From: a virus
IMG/VR virus record: IMGVR_UViG_3300044530_000662
Coordinates: 53,286 to 117,285 of that record
DNA: 64,000 nt
Reading direction: 5' to 3' (one strand)
Shown here: piece by piece, positions 9,621 to 18,423 of the stretch
Numbering within the stretch: the first letter of the stretch is position 1
Layout: each line of letters opens with the position of its first letter
Notes under the pieces: model-generated
The model's input: only the letters and a program-made list of their open reading frames with translations
Told to the model about the DNA's origin: nothing
The model's database searches: none
Made by a program: the position numbers and the translations under genes

Positions 9621-11156
9621 TTATGGACAAACTGTAGTAGTTAAACCATCTTTTAATTTTACAATAGAAAAAGAAATACCATCGGCACCAGCATAACCTG
9701 TACCATCATAATTTCTATTTGTTGTATTTAATACCTTTACTCTAAAAGTTGCACCTGCATTAGCTACTAAAACTTGTGAAACAGATATTTCTACATTTCT
9801 ATCTATACTTGGTATTAAAGCTTGACCTTGAGCAACATAAACATCTGTATTATTATTAGGATGTATACCTAATAAAAAAGAACCTATATCTGTTGAAACA
9901 GTTCCTGACCAAAATACTGTACTACCATTATCAGGTTTTAAATGGACTCTAGCATTAATTAAGTAAGTACCTGGATCGTTTATTGTAAATAAACCATTAT
10001 CATTATCAAAGGTACCAAATGATATAGTTGGTATACAACTATTAGTTACATAGTTACCACTTCCAAGAGCAGCTGTAACAAAGTTTTTATTTACCCCAAT
10101 ACTTGTATATTTAGAAATAACTTGTCCTTTTGTTACACCATCAACACTTGAAGGTACTACTTTAGGAATAACACCTGAATCTGGAGCGTATGTATTTTTA
10201 ATAGTAAGATTTGCTACAAATGTTTCTAAATAATCATTAGTAACTGTATAAGTTGTTTCATTACCAACAGTAACTGGTGTAACAAGTATGCCTTCTCCTG
10301 CTGCTACAACACTTGTTGGAAGATCCGTTACATATTCTCTAATATCACATATAGCAATCCAAATGTTATTTATTGCATTTGATACTGATGGAGATGATCC
10401 AAGAGTAGCTGCATTAATCCAGCTTCCAGAATAGTATGCACTAAAACTATTTAGAGCAGGTAAAGCTGCTAATGCTTGATCACTATCAGCAATACATTGA
10501 GATAATACTGCATCATTTATTTCTGCAGGAGTTCCTGTAGAACTAAGCAATGCACAATAACCCAATGTATTATCATTCATAAGAGCTTCAACTATTGCAT
10601 CTAAGGGTTGATCACCTGTTAATATACAGTCTACACTAAATGAAGGTAATGTATATGTAGCAATGTTATCTATTTGAAACTGAAGATCATTTAAAGTATT
10701 ATTGATTACACCTATTTGATTATTAATTGAGTCTATTTCTAAAACTATACTACATACTCTATTAGCAATCATTTGAACATAGTCTACTAATTGCATAGTA
10801 GTTGCAGTACCTTGAATAAAACAATCTGCTACAACAACTACACAATCAGGACAACCTGATGATTTTGGTGTATCTACAACAACACCATTAGCTTCACAAA
10901 TTTTATTAATCAATAATTGTATTAAAGCTTGAAAGTCTTCTGGAGGACATGCTGTTAAGTTAAAACAAGATAAGTCATAATTAGAAACATTCAACTGTTC
11001 CATAATTGTACATAACTCTGTGCCTAATTTATATACAATATCAGATACTGTATCTCCAGTACATATTTTAATGCATGGGATATCCGGTCCTTGCCAAATA
11101 ACACAGTTACTTGATATTGGGCTACACGGTCTATTATCTAAGTTTAGTGGCTTCAT
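9621..11156 (-). CDS. Tail fibre/receptor-binding candidate with C1q/TNF-like C-terminal domain (511 aa)
   Basis: The N-terminus has paired Cys (RPCSPISSNCVIWQGPDIPC, then CTGDTVSDIVYKLGTELC), which appear to be the attachment domain. A central helical segment (about 120-170) suggests a trimeric coiled-coil stalk. The C-terminal 160 residues contain GLFTINDPGTYLINARVHL and later beta strands ending ISFSIVKL, typical of C1q/TNF-like jelly rolls used as phage receptor-binding tips. The gene lies between two other Cys-rich structural genes in the late operon. The jelly-roll call is by eye. Confidence 0.55.
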   Translation of the reverse strand: MKPLNLDNRPCSPISSNCVIWQGPDIPCIKICTGDTVSDIVYKLGTELCTIMEQLNVSNYDLSCFNLTACPPEDFQALIQLLINKICEANGVVVDTPKSSGCPDCVVVVADCFIQGTATTMQLVDYVQMIANRVCSIVLEIDSINNQIGVINNTLNDLQFQIDNIATYTLPSFSVDCILTGDQPLDAIVEALMNDNTLGYCALLSSTGTPAEINDAVLSQCIADSDQALAALPALNSFSAYYSGSWINAATLGSSPSVSNAINNIWIAICDIREYVTDLPTSVVAAGEGILVTPVTVGNETTYTVTNDYLETFVANLTIKNTYAPDSGVIPKVVPSSVDGVTKGQVISKYTSIGVNKNFVTAALGSGNYVTNSCIPTISFGTFDNDNGLFTINDPGTYLINARVHLKPDNGSTVFWSGTVSTDIGSFLLGIHPNNNTDVYVAQGQALIPSIDRNVEISVSQVLVANAGATFRVKVLNTTNRNYDGTGYAGADGISFSIVKLKDGLTTTVCP

Positions 11157-11177
11157 ATTATAATATAATAATTATTA

Positions 11178-13841
11178 TTAAGAATTACAAGTTTTAAGTG
11201 TACTATTACATCCACACCCGCAAGAAGTTATTGGTTGATTACAACAACTAGTAGTTGGTTTACATATATAATCAGGATCTCTTAAAGCATCTAAGTCTAT
11301 TAGTTCTTTTTTAATTAACCATTTTTCATCATCTTCTGGACAGCAATTAGTTAAACCATATCTTAATCTCATTACTTGTTTGTATAAGATTTCAGATGAA
11401 CGGCAAGTTATTTTTTCATACTTCTCTATGTCACATGAAGGTGTAGAGTATCCTGGTTTTACTTTTCTTTTTGGAAGTATTTCTACTGGACAAGCTCCAT
11501 TAATACAGTCTCCATATTCTTTAATATCATCTGTAGCAGAAGGAATAAAAGGTTCATATCCTACTGAGCAATCAACTGTTTGAGCTTCACAAAATCCTTT
11601 AATTTCAATGTAGAATGCAGTTGGTTCAACATTTGTGTAAACACCATTTAAACAACTACAGTCTGCTGGAAATGCTGCTACTTGTGTCCAAACAGGTTCT
11701 GGTAAGTCAGTGTTAAAATATTCTAAATACCATATACCATTGCATGACATAAAATAAAATACACGTAATCTAAATTCATAAACAGTACCATCAACTTCAA
11801 TATCTCCAGTATACAAATTTGTTGTATAATTATAAACTAATACTCCTTGTAATACTAATGTACCATTATCTAAAAAAACTGATATATCAATAGCAGGATT
11901 ACTGTCAACATCCCATTCTCCAACAGGACATGTTATACTTGGACTACCTAATGTAGCTATAGGATTGGGTGCTGTTGAATTTGTAATTTTCCAACCAATT
12001 ATTGCATCATATACAATATTGAAAGTTAATGTATTATATACAAAAGTCCAAGCTGGTTTTCCGTTTACAAGATTTGGTTGAAGTACTGCGGTAACTGATT
12101 GTCCACTAATAGTAAGTGTAATACAATTACAAAGTTTATCTCCAACAAAATTTCTTATACATTCTTTTTCACTTTCTTGATTAGAAGTTAATGTGATTGT
12201 TTGTGCAATACCATTACAGTCTATGTAAGTATAGGTATGCGGTAAAGTATCATAATTTTTAACTGTAGTACATATGCATGGTGCAATTGCTCCACAGGCT
12301 TCACAATCATCAAATGATTCTATTAATGTAACTATACCAGCATTAATAGGTAATCTTGTTTCTTCTACTGTAAAACAAGTATCACATCCTTTAATTTTTA
12401 TTACTGGTAAAGAACTACAAGGTTCTACTTCAAACGCTTCAAAGATTGTAGCACCTAAACTTGGAATATAAAAAACTCCATAAGGACAATTTATATCTTC
12501 TTCTAAATAAACATACGTTGACCAAGCACCTATAAATAATAATAAATTCCAACTATCTTCACCATTCCATTCAATTTTTGCATTTATATCTCCAATAATG
12601 AAAGTGTAAGAATTTTTTCCAAAAGCTGTTCCACTACTCTCCACCTCCACCGTAACAGGCTCTTCACCAACTAAGGTGTAAGTAACTTTTATACATTCAC
12701 AACCTATTACTGGTGGTGGTATAATTGAACTTAAGTCAGTATATGTATATGTTACATTACTAAGATTTGTACAATCAGTAAGTTTATAATAAGTTCTGTT
12801 ACATGCTGCACAATTATCAAATGTATAAAGTATAACAATAGTTTGTGTGCTTGGTGGTATGTAATCTATTTCAGATACAAACCAACATTCACCACATTCT
12901 AGTTCTACTGTTTTTCCTACATAAACTGAGTAGTCTTCAGTACTATATCTAATAAGAGCTTGATTATTACAATTAGTAAACTTATAATTTACTATTGGTA
13001 AACAAGCAGGACAACTAGCATATGCTGTTAATACAGTAACACTAACTGGACATTCACAAACTTCTGTAATATCTATACTCCAACAACCATCATAACCTTG
13101 TAAAGTAACTACTTGTTCTTGAGCATAATAAGGAATTACAGTAGGTGAATTGGATACTACTAATACTTCACCTGTTTGGCAGTTAGTAAATTCAAAACAT
13201 ATCTCAGGACATTCTTCATCTACACATAATCCTAATTCTACAACAAATCCAGAACCGGCTCCAGTAACAATAGGTGTAATGAATGAACATACTCTAGTAG
13301 CACCAATTACTGTAATGATATCATAGTCAGCATTCATGTATGTTACTGTAGCAGGATTACCTGTAACTTGATAACATTTTAATACACAAGGTGTTTTAAC
13401 ACTAACTGTATCTAACACAACATCTATAGCATCATCACAAGTTGTTTTAGTTGGATCTTCTATTACATACCATGTTTTAGGATCATCTTCAATTCTGATG
13501 TAAGTTCCTACATTAGCAGAAAGATCTGTAGTAGTATTAAATGTACTACCATCACAAGCATATAAAGTATAACATGGTGTATCACAAATACATTTGACAT
13601 CATCACAACCTGTTCTAATTGTAAAATCTACAGCAAGCACATCCGGTAACCCTATAACAAAACCAATAGTTCCTGTTTTTGTACTTATACTATAACAACC
13701 ATCATTTACTAAACCATTTTCTGATACTCCTGAATATTGATAAAAATCAGGTGCTTCATTAAATCCGCTAGGTAATTTAAAGTTTAATATAATTAAAGGA
13801 TCACAACAAGAGATTACTTCTATGTATTTAGCTGTAGCCAT
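11178..13841 (-). CDS. Large Cys-rich repeat protein of the virion (887 aa)
   Basis: The protein is built from degenerate repeats of roughly 60 residues. Each has a (Y/F)-L/F-T-(D/N)-C start, a V-G-K/T-L strand, a CxxCW core and a CxxC end, for example YKFTNCNNQALIRY, ELECGECWFVSEI and YTFDNCAACNRTYYKLTDC. More than 60 Cys are present, many as CC, CxC or CxxC. The C-terminus (CCPEDDEKWLIKKELIDLDAL, then CCNQPITSCGCGC) is different and helical. No signal peptide is seen, so the Cys may bind metal or form disulfides only after release. It is probably an extended fibre or capsid decoration; the exact role is unknown. Confidence 0.55.
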   Translation of the reverse strand: MATAKYIEVISCCDPLIILNFKLPSGFNEAPDFYQYSGVSENGLVNDGCYSISTKTGTIGFVIGLPDVLAVDFTIRTGCDDVKCICDTPCYTLYACDGSTFNTTTDLSANVGTYIRIEDDPKTWYVIEDPTKTTCDDAIDVVLDTVSVKTPCVLKCYQVTGNPATVTYMNADYDIITVIGATRVCSFITPIVTGAGSGFVVELGLCVDEECPEICFEFTNCQTGEVLVVSNSPTVIPYYAQEQVVTLQGYDGCWSIDITEVCECPVSVTVLTAYASCPACLPIVNYKFTNCNNQALIRYSTEDYSVYVGKTVELECGECWFVSEIDYIPPSTQTIVILYTFDNCAACNRTYYKLTDCTNLSNVTYTYTDLSSIIPPPVIGCECIKVTYTLVGEEPVTVEVESSGTAFGKNSYTFIIGDINAKIEWNGEDSWNLLLFIGAWSTYVYLEEDINCPYGVFYIPSLGATIFEAFEVEPCSSLPVIKIKGCDTCFTVEETRLPINAGIVTLIESFDDCEACGAIAPCICTTVKNYDTLPHTYTYIDCNGIAQTITLTSNQESEKECIRNFVGDKLCNCITLTISGQSVTAVLQPNLVNGKPAWTFVYNTLTFNIVYDAIIGWKITNSTAPNPIATLGSPSITCPVGEWDVDSNPAIDISVFLDNGTLVLQGVLVYNYTTNLYTGDIEVDGTVYEFRLRVFYFMSCNGIWYLEYFNTDLPEPVWTQVAAFPADCSCLNGVYTNVEPTAFYIEIKGFCEAQTVDCSVGYEPFIPSATDDIKEYGDCINGACPVEILPKRKVKPGYSTPSCDIEKYEKITCRSSEILYKQVMRLRYGLTNCCPEDDEKWLIKKELIDLDALRDPDYICKPTTSCCNQPITSCGCGCNSTLKTCNS

Positions 13842-13847
13842 TATTTT

Positions 13848-14087
13848 TTATTTTGTAAACTTATCTAAGTTTTTATATCTTTCTTTACCCCAAACATTTA
13901 ATGGAGCAGGTGCTTTTCCTTCAATTGTTACTGTAGCTCTCCTTACCGGCTTAGCTATAGGTGTTGGACCTTTTGTTGCTCCTGCTGTTTTTCCTAAGCA
14001 ACTAGTGCATCCTTGAGATCCGTTTGGTAATGTTCTCTTCTGACATGAACATGTCATTGTACTATTACAGTTTGGACATTTTGCCAT
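13848..14087 (-). CDS. Small zinc-ribbon-like protein (79 aa)
   Basis: The N-terminus MAKCPNCNSTMTCSCQKR and a later CTSC give CxxC-x6-CxC...CxxC, a likely zinc-binding set. The C-terminal half is basic and Pro/Ala-rich. It is cotranscribed with Cys-rich virion genes on both sides, so it may be a structural partner rather than a regulator. No family is recognised. Confidence 0.6.
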   Translation of the reverse strand: MAKCPNCNSTMTCSCQKRTLPNGSQGCTSCLGKTAGATKGPTPIAKPVRRATVTIEGKAPAPLNVWGKERYKNLDKFTK

Positions 14088-14104
14088 AATTAGTTGGTTT
14101 TAAA

Positions 14105-14650
14105 TTATTTACAATTTGTACAAGTCATCTTGTTAAGAAGCTTCATAGCATAGTTATATAAACTCATACCTTTCTGAGGCTCATGACAAAATTCAACTTT
14201 TCCTTTTGCTGCTTGAAGATACATAAAAATTAATCTTAGTTCTTCAAGTCTTTGTTTAATTTTAAATGGAGGATCACATGCAGCAGCATCAACATCACAT
14301 AATACATTATAGTATTTGTTTAATGCTTGTGTAATTCTCATATGGTTATATTCTACATATACTGTTTCATTAGGAGATACACTATATTTAATAATGTATA
14401 CTCCATCAGGAATATCTACATTAATAATTCCACAGTCTACAGTTTGTAACTGTAAGTCACATGCAGTAATTGTTTCTACAAAATTTGCTGTAGTATCTAG
14501 TTGTACAGAATATCCAAAACCTGGTACAGTAATATTTAATGTAGGACAAGTTACCGGAATCAGAGCAGAATACACACTTGTATCAAATATTTTTAAGATA
14601 CAAGGATTCATTACTGTAGGTACTTCTAAACTTAGTATATGATTAGCCAT
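14105..14650 (-). CDS. Virion structural protein candidate (181 aa)
   Basis: The first 110 residues are beta-rich (SLEVPTVMNPCILKIFDTS, then YIIKYSVSPNETVYVEYNH). The C-terminal 70 are helical, contain KIKQRLEELRLIFMYLQAAKGKVEF and end in MTCTNCK. A terminator separates it from the upstream 551-aa gene, so it starts the Cys-rich fibre operon. It may be a tail or fibre-connector protein; I do not recognise the family. Confidence 0.5.
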   Translation of the reverse strand: MANHILSLEVPTVMNPCILKIFDTSVYSALIPVTCPTLNITVPGFGYSVQLDTTANFVETITACDLQLQTVDCGIINVDIPDGVYIIKYSVSPNETVYVEYNHMRITQALNKYYNVLCDVDAAACDPPFKIKQRLEELRLIFMYLQAAKGKVEFCHEPQKGMSLYNYAMKLLNKMTCTNCK

Positions 14651-14659
14651 AGTGATATA

Positions 14660-14699
14660 TTAAAAAAAGGGGAGGAGTATGAAACTCAGCTCCCCTTTT
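14660..14699 (-). terminator. Intrinsic terminator after the 551-aa virion gene
   Basis: On the minus strand AAAAGGGGA and TCCCCTTTT frame an 18-base inner region (with GCTGAGTTTCATACTCC) and run into TTTTTTTA. It isolates the 551-aa gene, as expected for an abundantly expressed virion protein. Confidence 0.75.
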
Positions 14700-14720
14700 C
14701 TAGTTATTAATTAGAGTTAA

Positions 14721-16376
14721 TTAATCTCTATCTTTTCTTTTCAATGGAATTGGAGGAAATTGAATTGGAACATCACATGATGTTTCACAACCAAAGGTTT
14801 CAATTTCACATACTCCACATTTATCTAACCATTCATCAGTTGCCTCATTGAATGCACCAAGACCATAAGATTGTGTTGCAACAACTTGTAACAAGTATTG
14901 GTCATTATCAAATGTACTTGATGGGTTATTGAAACGTGGAACACTGTGTTGTAAACATGATTGGTAGTACAATGCATTACGGTTAATTGAAGCAATGATT
15001 TGGTTTCCTTGTGTAATCTCTCTGATACGGAGATCAGAGTGAAGGAAGTTTTGTCTGTATGCTTCTGACAATGTTAAGTCACGTACAATTGTTTCACCAA
15101 GACCATTAGCTTGAGTACCTAAACACTCATGAACTACACAGATTCCATCAAATGTACATGGATCACCATTAAAGTCTACTTCAGATGCATAAAGTTTAAC
15201 TGGTTCTTTTTCATAGAAGTCAGTTAACTGGAATGTACAGTCACCAAATTTAGTGTCAACATAAGCACCGTTGAAAATCATACCTGCACATGCACCATCA
15301 ACATGTACTGTAGATACATAGTTATCCCAAGTATCACCACCTACTGTAGCTAAATCAGAAGCAGAAGTTCCTGGAGCATACCAAAGTACACCAGCTTCAT
15401 CTTGTATAACAATTTGTAAAAATGGATTAACTACTGGGTAACGTAAGATAGCATCAGCCCACTTGATAAATACTTCAGTTGAGTCAACTGCAACTGGTGC
15501 AATTGAACCATCTGGACAACATCCTGTGTAAGCTTCAGCAATATAGTATGCATTGTGATTTAAGTAGCGTAATGCTGGAGAACCTTTAATGTCAATACGT
15601 AATGAGTAAGTCTCACCACATAAGAATTCTTTACAACAGTTAATACCACCAGAACCTGTAATTGGATCTACGTTAGCTGTAGTAACACTGTTTACAGTAA
15701 ATGCAAAACCAGAACCATCACCAGCTACTGTTAATACATTACCAGCTGTGTACCCTTTACCAATTGCTTGACCAAAAGTGTATGCGGTAACAACACCAGA
15801 ACCATTAGTTGTAATTTGAAGAGTAGCTCCTGTTCCAGTACCACCTGTTAATTCAACAATAGCATTTACTAAGTTTGGAGTTTGTCCGTCAATTGGACCA
15901 CCTGTTGCTGAGTGAGTTAAAATACCACCACCTGCAGTCCAGAATGTAGAACCAATATGAAGTACTTCATTTTGTGGTGCACATGGATTCACTGTGTAGA
16001 AACGTGATACATACTTAGGATTGATCATCTTAGACTTGTTAGTCTCAGTATAACCTCCGTGGAAAGGACCAATCTTGTCATTAGTATAAATTGCTGAACC
16101 AGCAAGATAAGCATTACAACATCCTTCAGGAGTTCCTAAAGACAAGTTAGTTTTTGGATCAAAGTATCCAACATACCCACTGTAGTAAGGACCATAAGTA
16201 TTTTCTCCTTCAACAGATAATGAGTTTAATACATAAGTTGGTAAACCTGTTGTAGTTAAGAAACCATCAGAGGTTGCTGCAGCAGCAACTGTGCCATCAA
16301 GCAAAGTTACATTTGTGCTAAGACTTCTCCCTGTTGCAAGGAAAGTCTTTTTAAACGCGTGATTAAAATAAGCCAT
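14721..16376 (-). CDS. Abundant virion protein candidate with GxGATL beta domain (551 aa)
   Basis: The protein is beta-rich and starts MAYFNHAFKKTFLATG. Around residues 172-228 it holds GGTGTGATLQITTNGSG followed by GKGYTAGNVLTVAGDGSGFA, a repeated G-G-A/Y-G module common in phage tail and decoration proteins. The gene has its own promoter-like motif and a terminator. Like the MCP, it uses CGT and C-ending codons (AAC, TTC, TAC) far more than its AGA- and A/T-ending neighbours, which suggests high expression. A head-fibre, decoration or major tail role is inferred. Confidence 0.6.
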   Translation of the reverse strand: MAYFNHAFKKTFLATGRSLSTNVTLLDGTVAAAATSDGFLTTTGLPTYVLNSLSVEGENTYGPYYSGYVGYFDPKTNLSLGTPEGCCNAYLAGSAIYTNDKIGPFHGGYTETNKSKMINPKYVSRFYTVNPCAPQNEVLHIGSTFWTAGGGILTHSATGGPIDGQTPNLVNAIVELTGGTGTGATLQITTNGSGVVTAYTFGQAIGKGYTAGNVLTVAGDGSGFAFTVNSVTTANVDPITGSGGINCCKEFLCGETYSLRIDIKGSPALRYLNHNAYYIAEAYTGCCPDGSIAPVAVDSTEVFIKWADAILRYPVVNPFLQIVIQDEAGVLWYAPGTSASDLATVGGDTWDNYVSTVHVDGACAGMIFNGAYVDTKFGDCTFQLTDFYEKEPVKLYASEVDFNGDPCTFDGICVVHECLGTQANGLGETIVRDLTLSEAYRQNFLHSDLRIREITQGNQIIASINRNALYYQSCLQHSVPRFNNPSSTFDNDQYLLQVVATQSYGLGAFNEATDEWLDKCGVCEIETFGCETSCDVPIQFPPIPLKRKDRD

Positions 16377-16410
16377 TGTTTTTTTGTTTTAATTTATAAA
16401 TATATAATAT

Positions 16411-16426
16411 AATATAATAAAAGTTT
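16411..16426 (-). promoter_or_regulatory. Late-type promoter motif before the 551-aa virion gene
   Basis: On the minus strand it reads AAACTTTTATTATATT, a variant of the TTATTTTTAGTATATT motif, about 35 bases before the ATG in a strongly AT-rich gap. The assignment rests on motif similarity and spacing. Confidence 0.4.
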
Positions 16427-16441
16427 TTGAAATAACAAAAT

Positions 16442-16894
16442 TTATTTCAAGAAAAGTAATTTATATTTTGTAGAATTAAGTGTAGACTTGATTGTATCCA
16501 AATCATTTACTAATTCTGAGTAAGGCATTTTAGCTTGAAGATTAGATACCATAGTAGTTATCTCTCTAATATAAGCTAGTGCATCTTGCACTGTATTTAA
16601 TGTTCTTGGTGATGTTTCATTATAAGATAATAATACTTCTGCTGCTCCTTGATATCCTTCTGCTAAATCATCAGCATGTCCTGGTAAAGCATCATACAAA
16701 TCATTAAGAGCTTTGTGTGCAGCATATGATCCTGCACCAGTTACTTTTAAATGTAGTTTATGTATGCTTGTTGCAGCATTCATTAATTCTGATACACATG
16801 CAGCAGTCATAGTAGTACAGTCTCCTCCTCCTGGAGCACTTGAGTATGATGCAGTTGATGCAGTATCTCTTTTTAACATTCTAGGTTTTTCCAT
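16442..16894 (-). CDS. Ferritin/Dps-like helical protein, DUF5856 type (150 aa)
   Basis: Residues about 35-140 form a four-helix-type pattern starting ATSIHKLHLKVTGAGSYAAH and continuing LNDLYDALPGHADDLAEGYQ. This resembles the Dps-like DUF5856 proteins of other phages, in which H-H and D-D-E positions mimic Dps helix pairs. Whether the ferroxidase residues are complete is unclear. It lies between a neck-like gene and the 551-aa virion gene. It may be a virion or DNA-protecting protein. Confidence 0.5.
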   Translation of the reverse strand: MEKPRMLKRDTASTASYSSAPGGGDCTTMTAACVSELMNAATSIHKLHLKVTGAGSYAAHKALNDLYDALPGHADDLAEGYQGAAEVLLSYNETSPRTLNTVQDALAYIREITTMVSNLQAKMPYSELVNDLDTIKSTLNSTKYKLLFLK

Positions 16895-16899
16895 TATTT

Positions 16900-17598
16900 T
16901 TAGTTATTACGTTCAGCTCCTTCAGATCCTCTAGAGAATTGGTTTCCAGACTCAATATCTCCAGCTAAGATGCTCACAGCTTCGTCAATTATTAATTCAA
17001 TTATATCATCTTTAAATTCACATTGTACATTTACTGCAGATGCTGTATTAGTATAAGGGTCAACACATCCTTGAACTTGTATCTTAACAGGTTGTCTGTA
17101 ATATATCAAGTCTAGTTTTTGAATATTAAATACACCGTCTGTGTATACATTAACATGATTACCTTTAAGTGTAGCAAATGTTTCTGCCCAATCAAAGTTA
17201 GGTTGTTTAGCTTTATCTCTGAGAAGTAAATTAAGATTTCCTTCTTCTGCTAAGTATACTGTCATTCTTCTTTTATCACAACAGTCTTTCTGAGCAAACA
17301 CATCTACTCTTTTCCACTGAAGATAATCTTCCGGAAGAAGTCCTGTGAAGTAATACTCTTTATTAACTGTAGGCAATGTCTCAGTAATAAGTAAAACTTG
17401 TAAGTCATCTTTTCTTCTAGTAGATTGCTCATCACCTTCTCTTACTTGGTTAATACCATGTAACTGTCTTCTAGCCCATTCAACTTGTGCTTTATTAAAA
17501 GCCTCAACAATAGCCCAGCATTCTATGTTATCATAGTCTTGGGAATCAAGCTTATTGATCCTTTCTTTAACTTTTATGGTAATGGTGCTATTTAGCAT
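16900..17598 (-). CDS. Neck/head-completion protein candidate (232 aa)
   Basis: An N-terminal helix (INKLDSQDYDNIECWAIVEA) is followed by a beta region with LPEDYLQWKRVDVFAQ and a C-terminal helix DDIIELIIDEAVSILAGDIESGNQ. That last element is widespread in structural proteins of Bacteroidota phages encoded near capsid genes. It is therefore a likely head-tail connector. It overlaps no neighbour and lies six bases from the Dps-like gene. Confidence 0.6.
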   Translation of the reverse strand: MLNSTITIKVKERINKLDSQDYDNIECWAIVEAFNKAQVEWARRQLHGINQVREGDEQSTRRKDDLQVLLITETLPTVNKEYYFTGLLPEDYLQWKRVDVFAQKDCCDKRRMTVYLAEEGNLNLLLRDKAKQPNFDWAETFATLKGNHVNVYTDGVFNIQKLDLIYYRQPVKIQVQGCVDPYTNTASAVNVQCEFKDDIIELIIDEAVSILAGDIESGNQFSRGSEGAERNN

Positions 17599-17601
17599 GT
17601 T

Positions 17602-18255
17602 TTATTTCTTTTTGGACTTTACAACTCCACCTTTTTTCTTTTCTGGCATTATGGGATATCTACCTGGTTCTGATGATGTACTCGGAGGAGAAACCCAATT
17701 TACTTTTGGTTTTTTTTCAGGTACTTCAAATGTTGGTGGTACAACAGAAAATGGACCTTTTTGAGTTTTAGCATTTTGCCAACCTGTATTTTTTATTCCT
17801 TTTCCTGATGTAAATTTATCAAATCCAGAATTACCTCCATCTTGTTTTTTAATAATACCACCTGTCTTTCTATAAGAGTCTTCAATATCTTTTTGATATT
17901 GTTGTTCTTTAGTAAGCTTTTTAGGTTTCTTTTGAACAGCTTTTTGTAAATCTTTTTTTGCTTGTATTTCTTTCATTGTCATATTACCTTTTGGACCACT
18001 CCCTCTATAAATAGGTTTACCTGCGGCTGCTCTTTGTTTTTGATATATAGACAATTCTTTTGAAATAGTTTTTGCTATTGGAGCAGGTTTAGAAACAACC
18101 TTAGAAGCAGCTGCAACAGGTTTGATATATTTAACGGCTGTTTTTACCAGCTTACCCAATTGAGCTTTAGGTAAAGACTTTTTTACTACAGCTTGTCTAG
18201 CTTCATTAGCTTTTTTAAAAAATGTAAGTGGATGTTCTTTAGTAGTCTTTTTCAT
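17602..18255 (-). CDS. Lys-rich virion-associated protein with LPKAQ and KGG motifs (217 aa)
   Basis: The protein is very basic. It contains SLPKAQLGKLVKTAVKYIKP near residue 28, GGIIKKQDGGNSG around 130 and KKGGVVKSKKK at the C-terminus. The first motif recurs almost unchanged (LPKAQYGKIVKTAANYIKP) in the 499-aa protein at 20.8-22.3 kb, so the two are partly paralogous. These proteins may be packaged with DNA, or cleaved at GG during head maturation; both are inferences. Confidence 0.6.
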   Translation of the reverse strand: MKKTTKEHPLTFFKKANEARQAVVKKSLPKAQLGKLVKTAVKYIKPVAAASKVVSKPAPIAKTISKELSIYQKQRAAAGKPIYRGSGPKGNMTMKEIQAKKDLQKAVQKKPKKLTKEQQYQKDIEDSYRKTGGIIKKQDGGNSGFDKFTSGKGIKNTGWQNAKTQKGPFSVVPPTFEVPEKKPKVNWVSPPSTSSEPGRYPIMPEKKKGGVVKSKKK

Positions 18256-18256
18256 T

Positions 18257-18421
18257 TTATTTCTTTTTTGCTTTTGCCATTTTCTTAAAAGTAAGAGCTA
18301 ATGTTTTAGCTTTACCTGTACAACCTGGTTTAGTTATTGGAGTACACTTACCTGCAGTACCTCTTCTTTTAATAGAAGCTGTAGCTTTTTGAATCCAGTT
18401 TTTATCCTTTTTCTCAGCCAT
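18257..18421 (-). CDS. Small basic Cys-containing phage protein (54 aa)
   Basis: The product starts MAEKKDKNWIQKATASIK and continues RRGTAGKCTPITKPGCTGKA, ending KKMAKAKKK. The KRRGTxGxCT segment followed by a basic tail matches a small family seen in many marine phages and giant viruses; I cannot name a function. ATG is at 18421, two bases before the stop of the 443-aa gene upstream. Confidence 0.65.
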   Translation of the reverse strand: MAEKKDKNWIQKATASIKRRGTAGKCTPITKPGCTGKAKTLALTFKKMAKAKKK

Positions 18422-18423
18422 GA

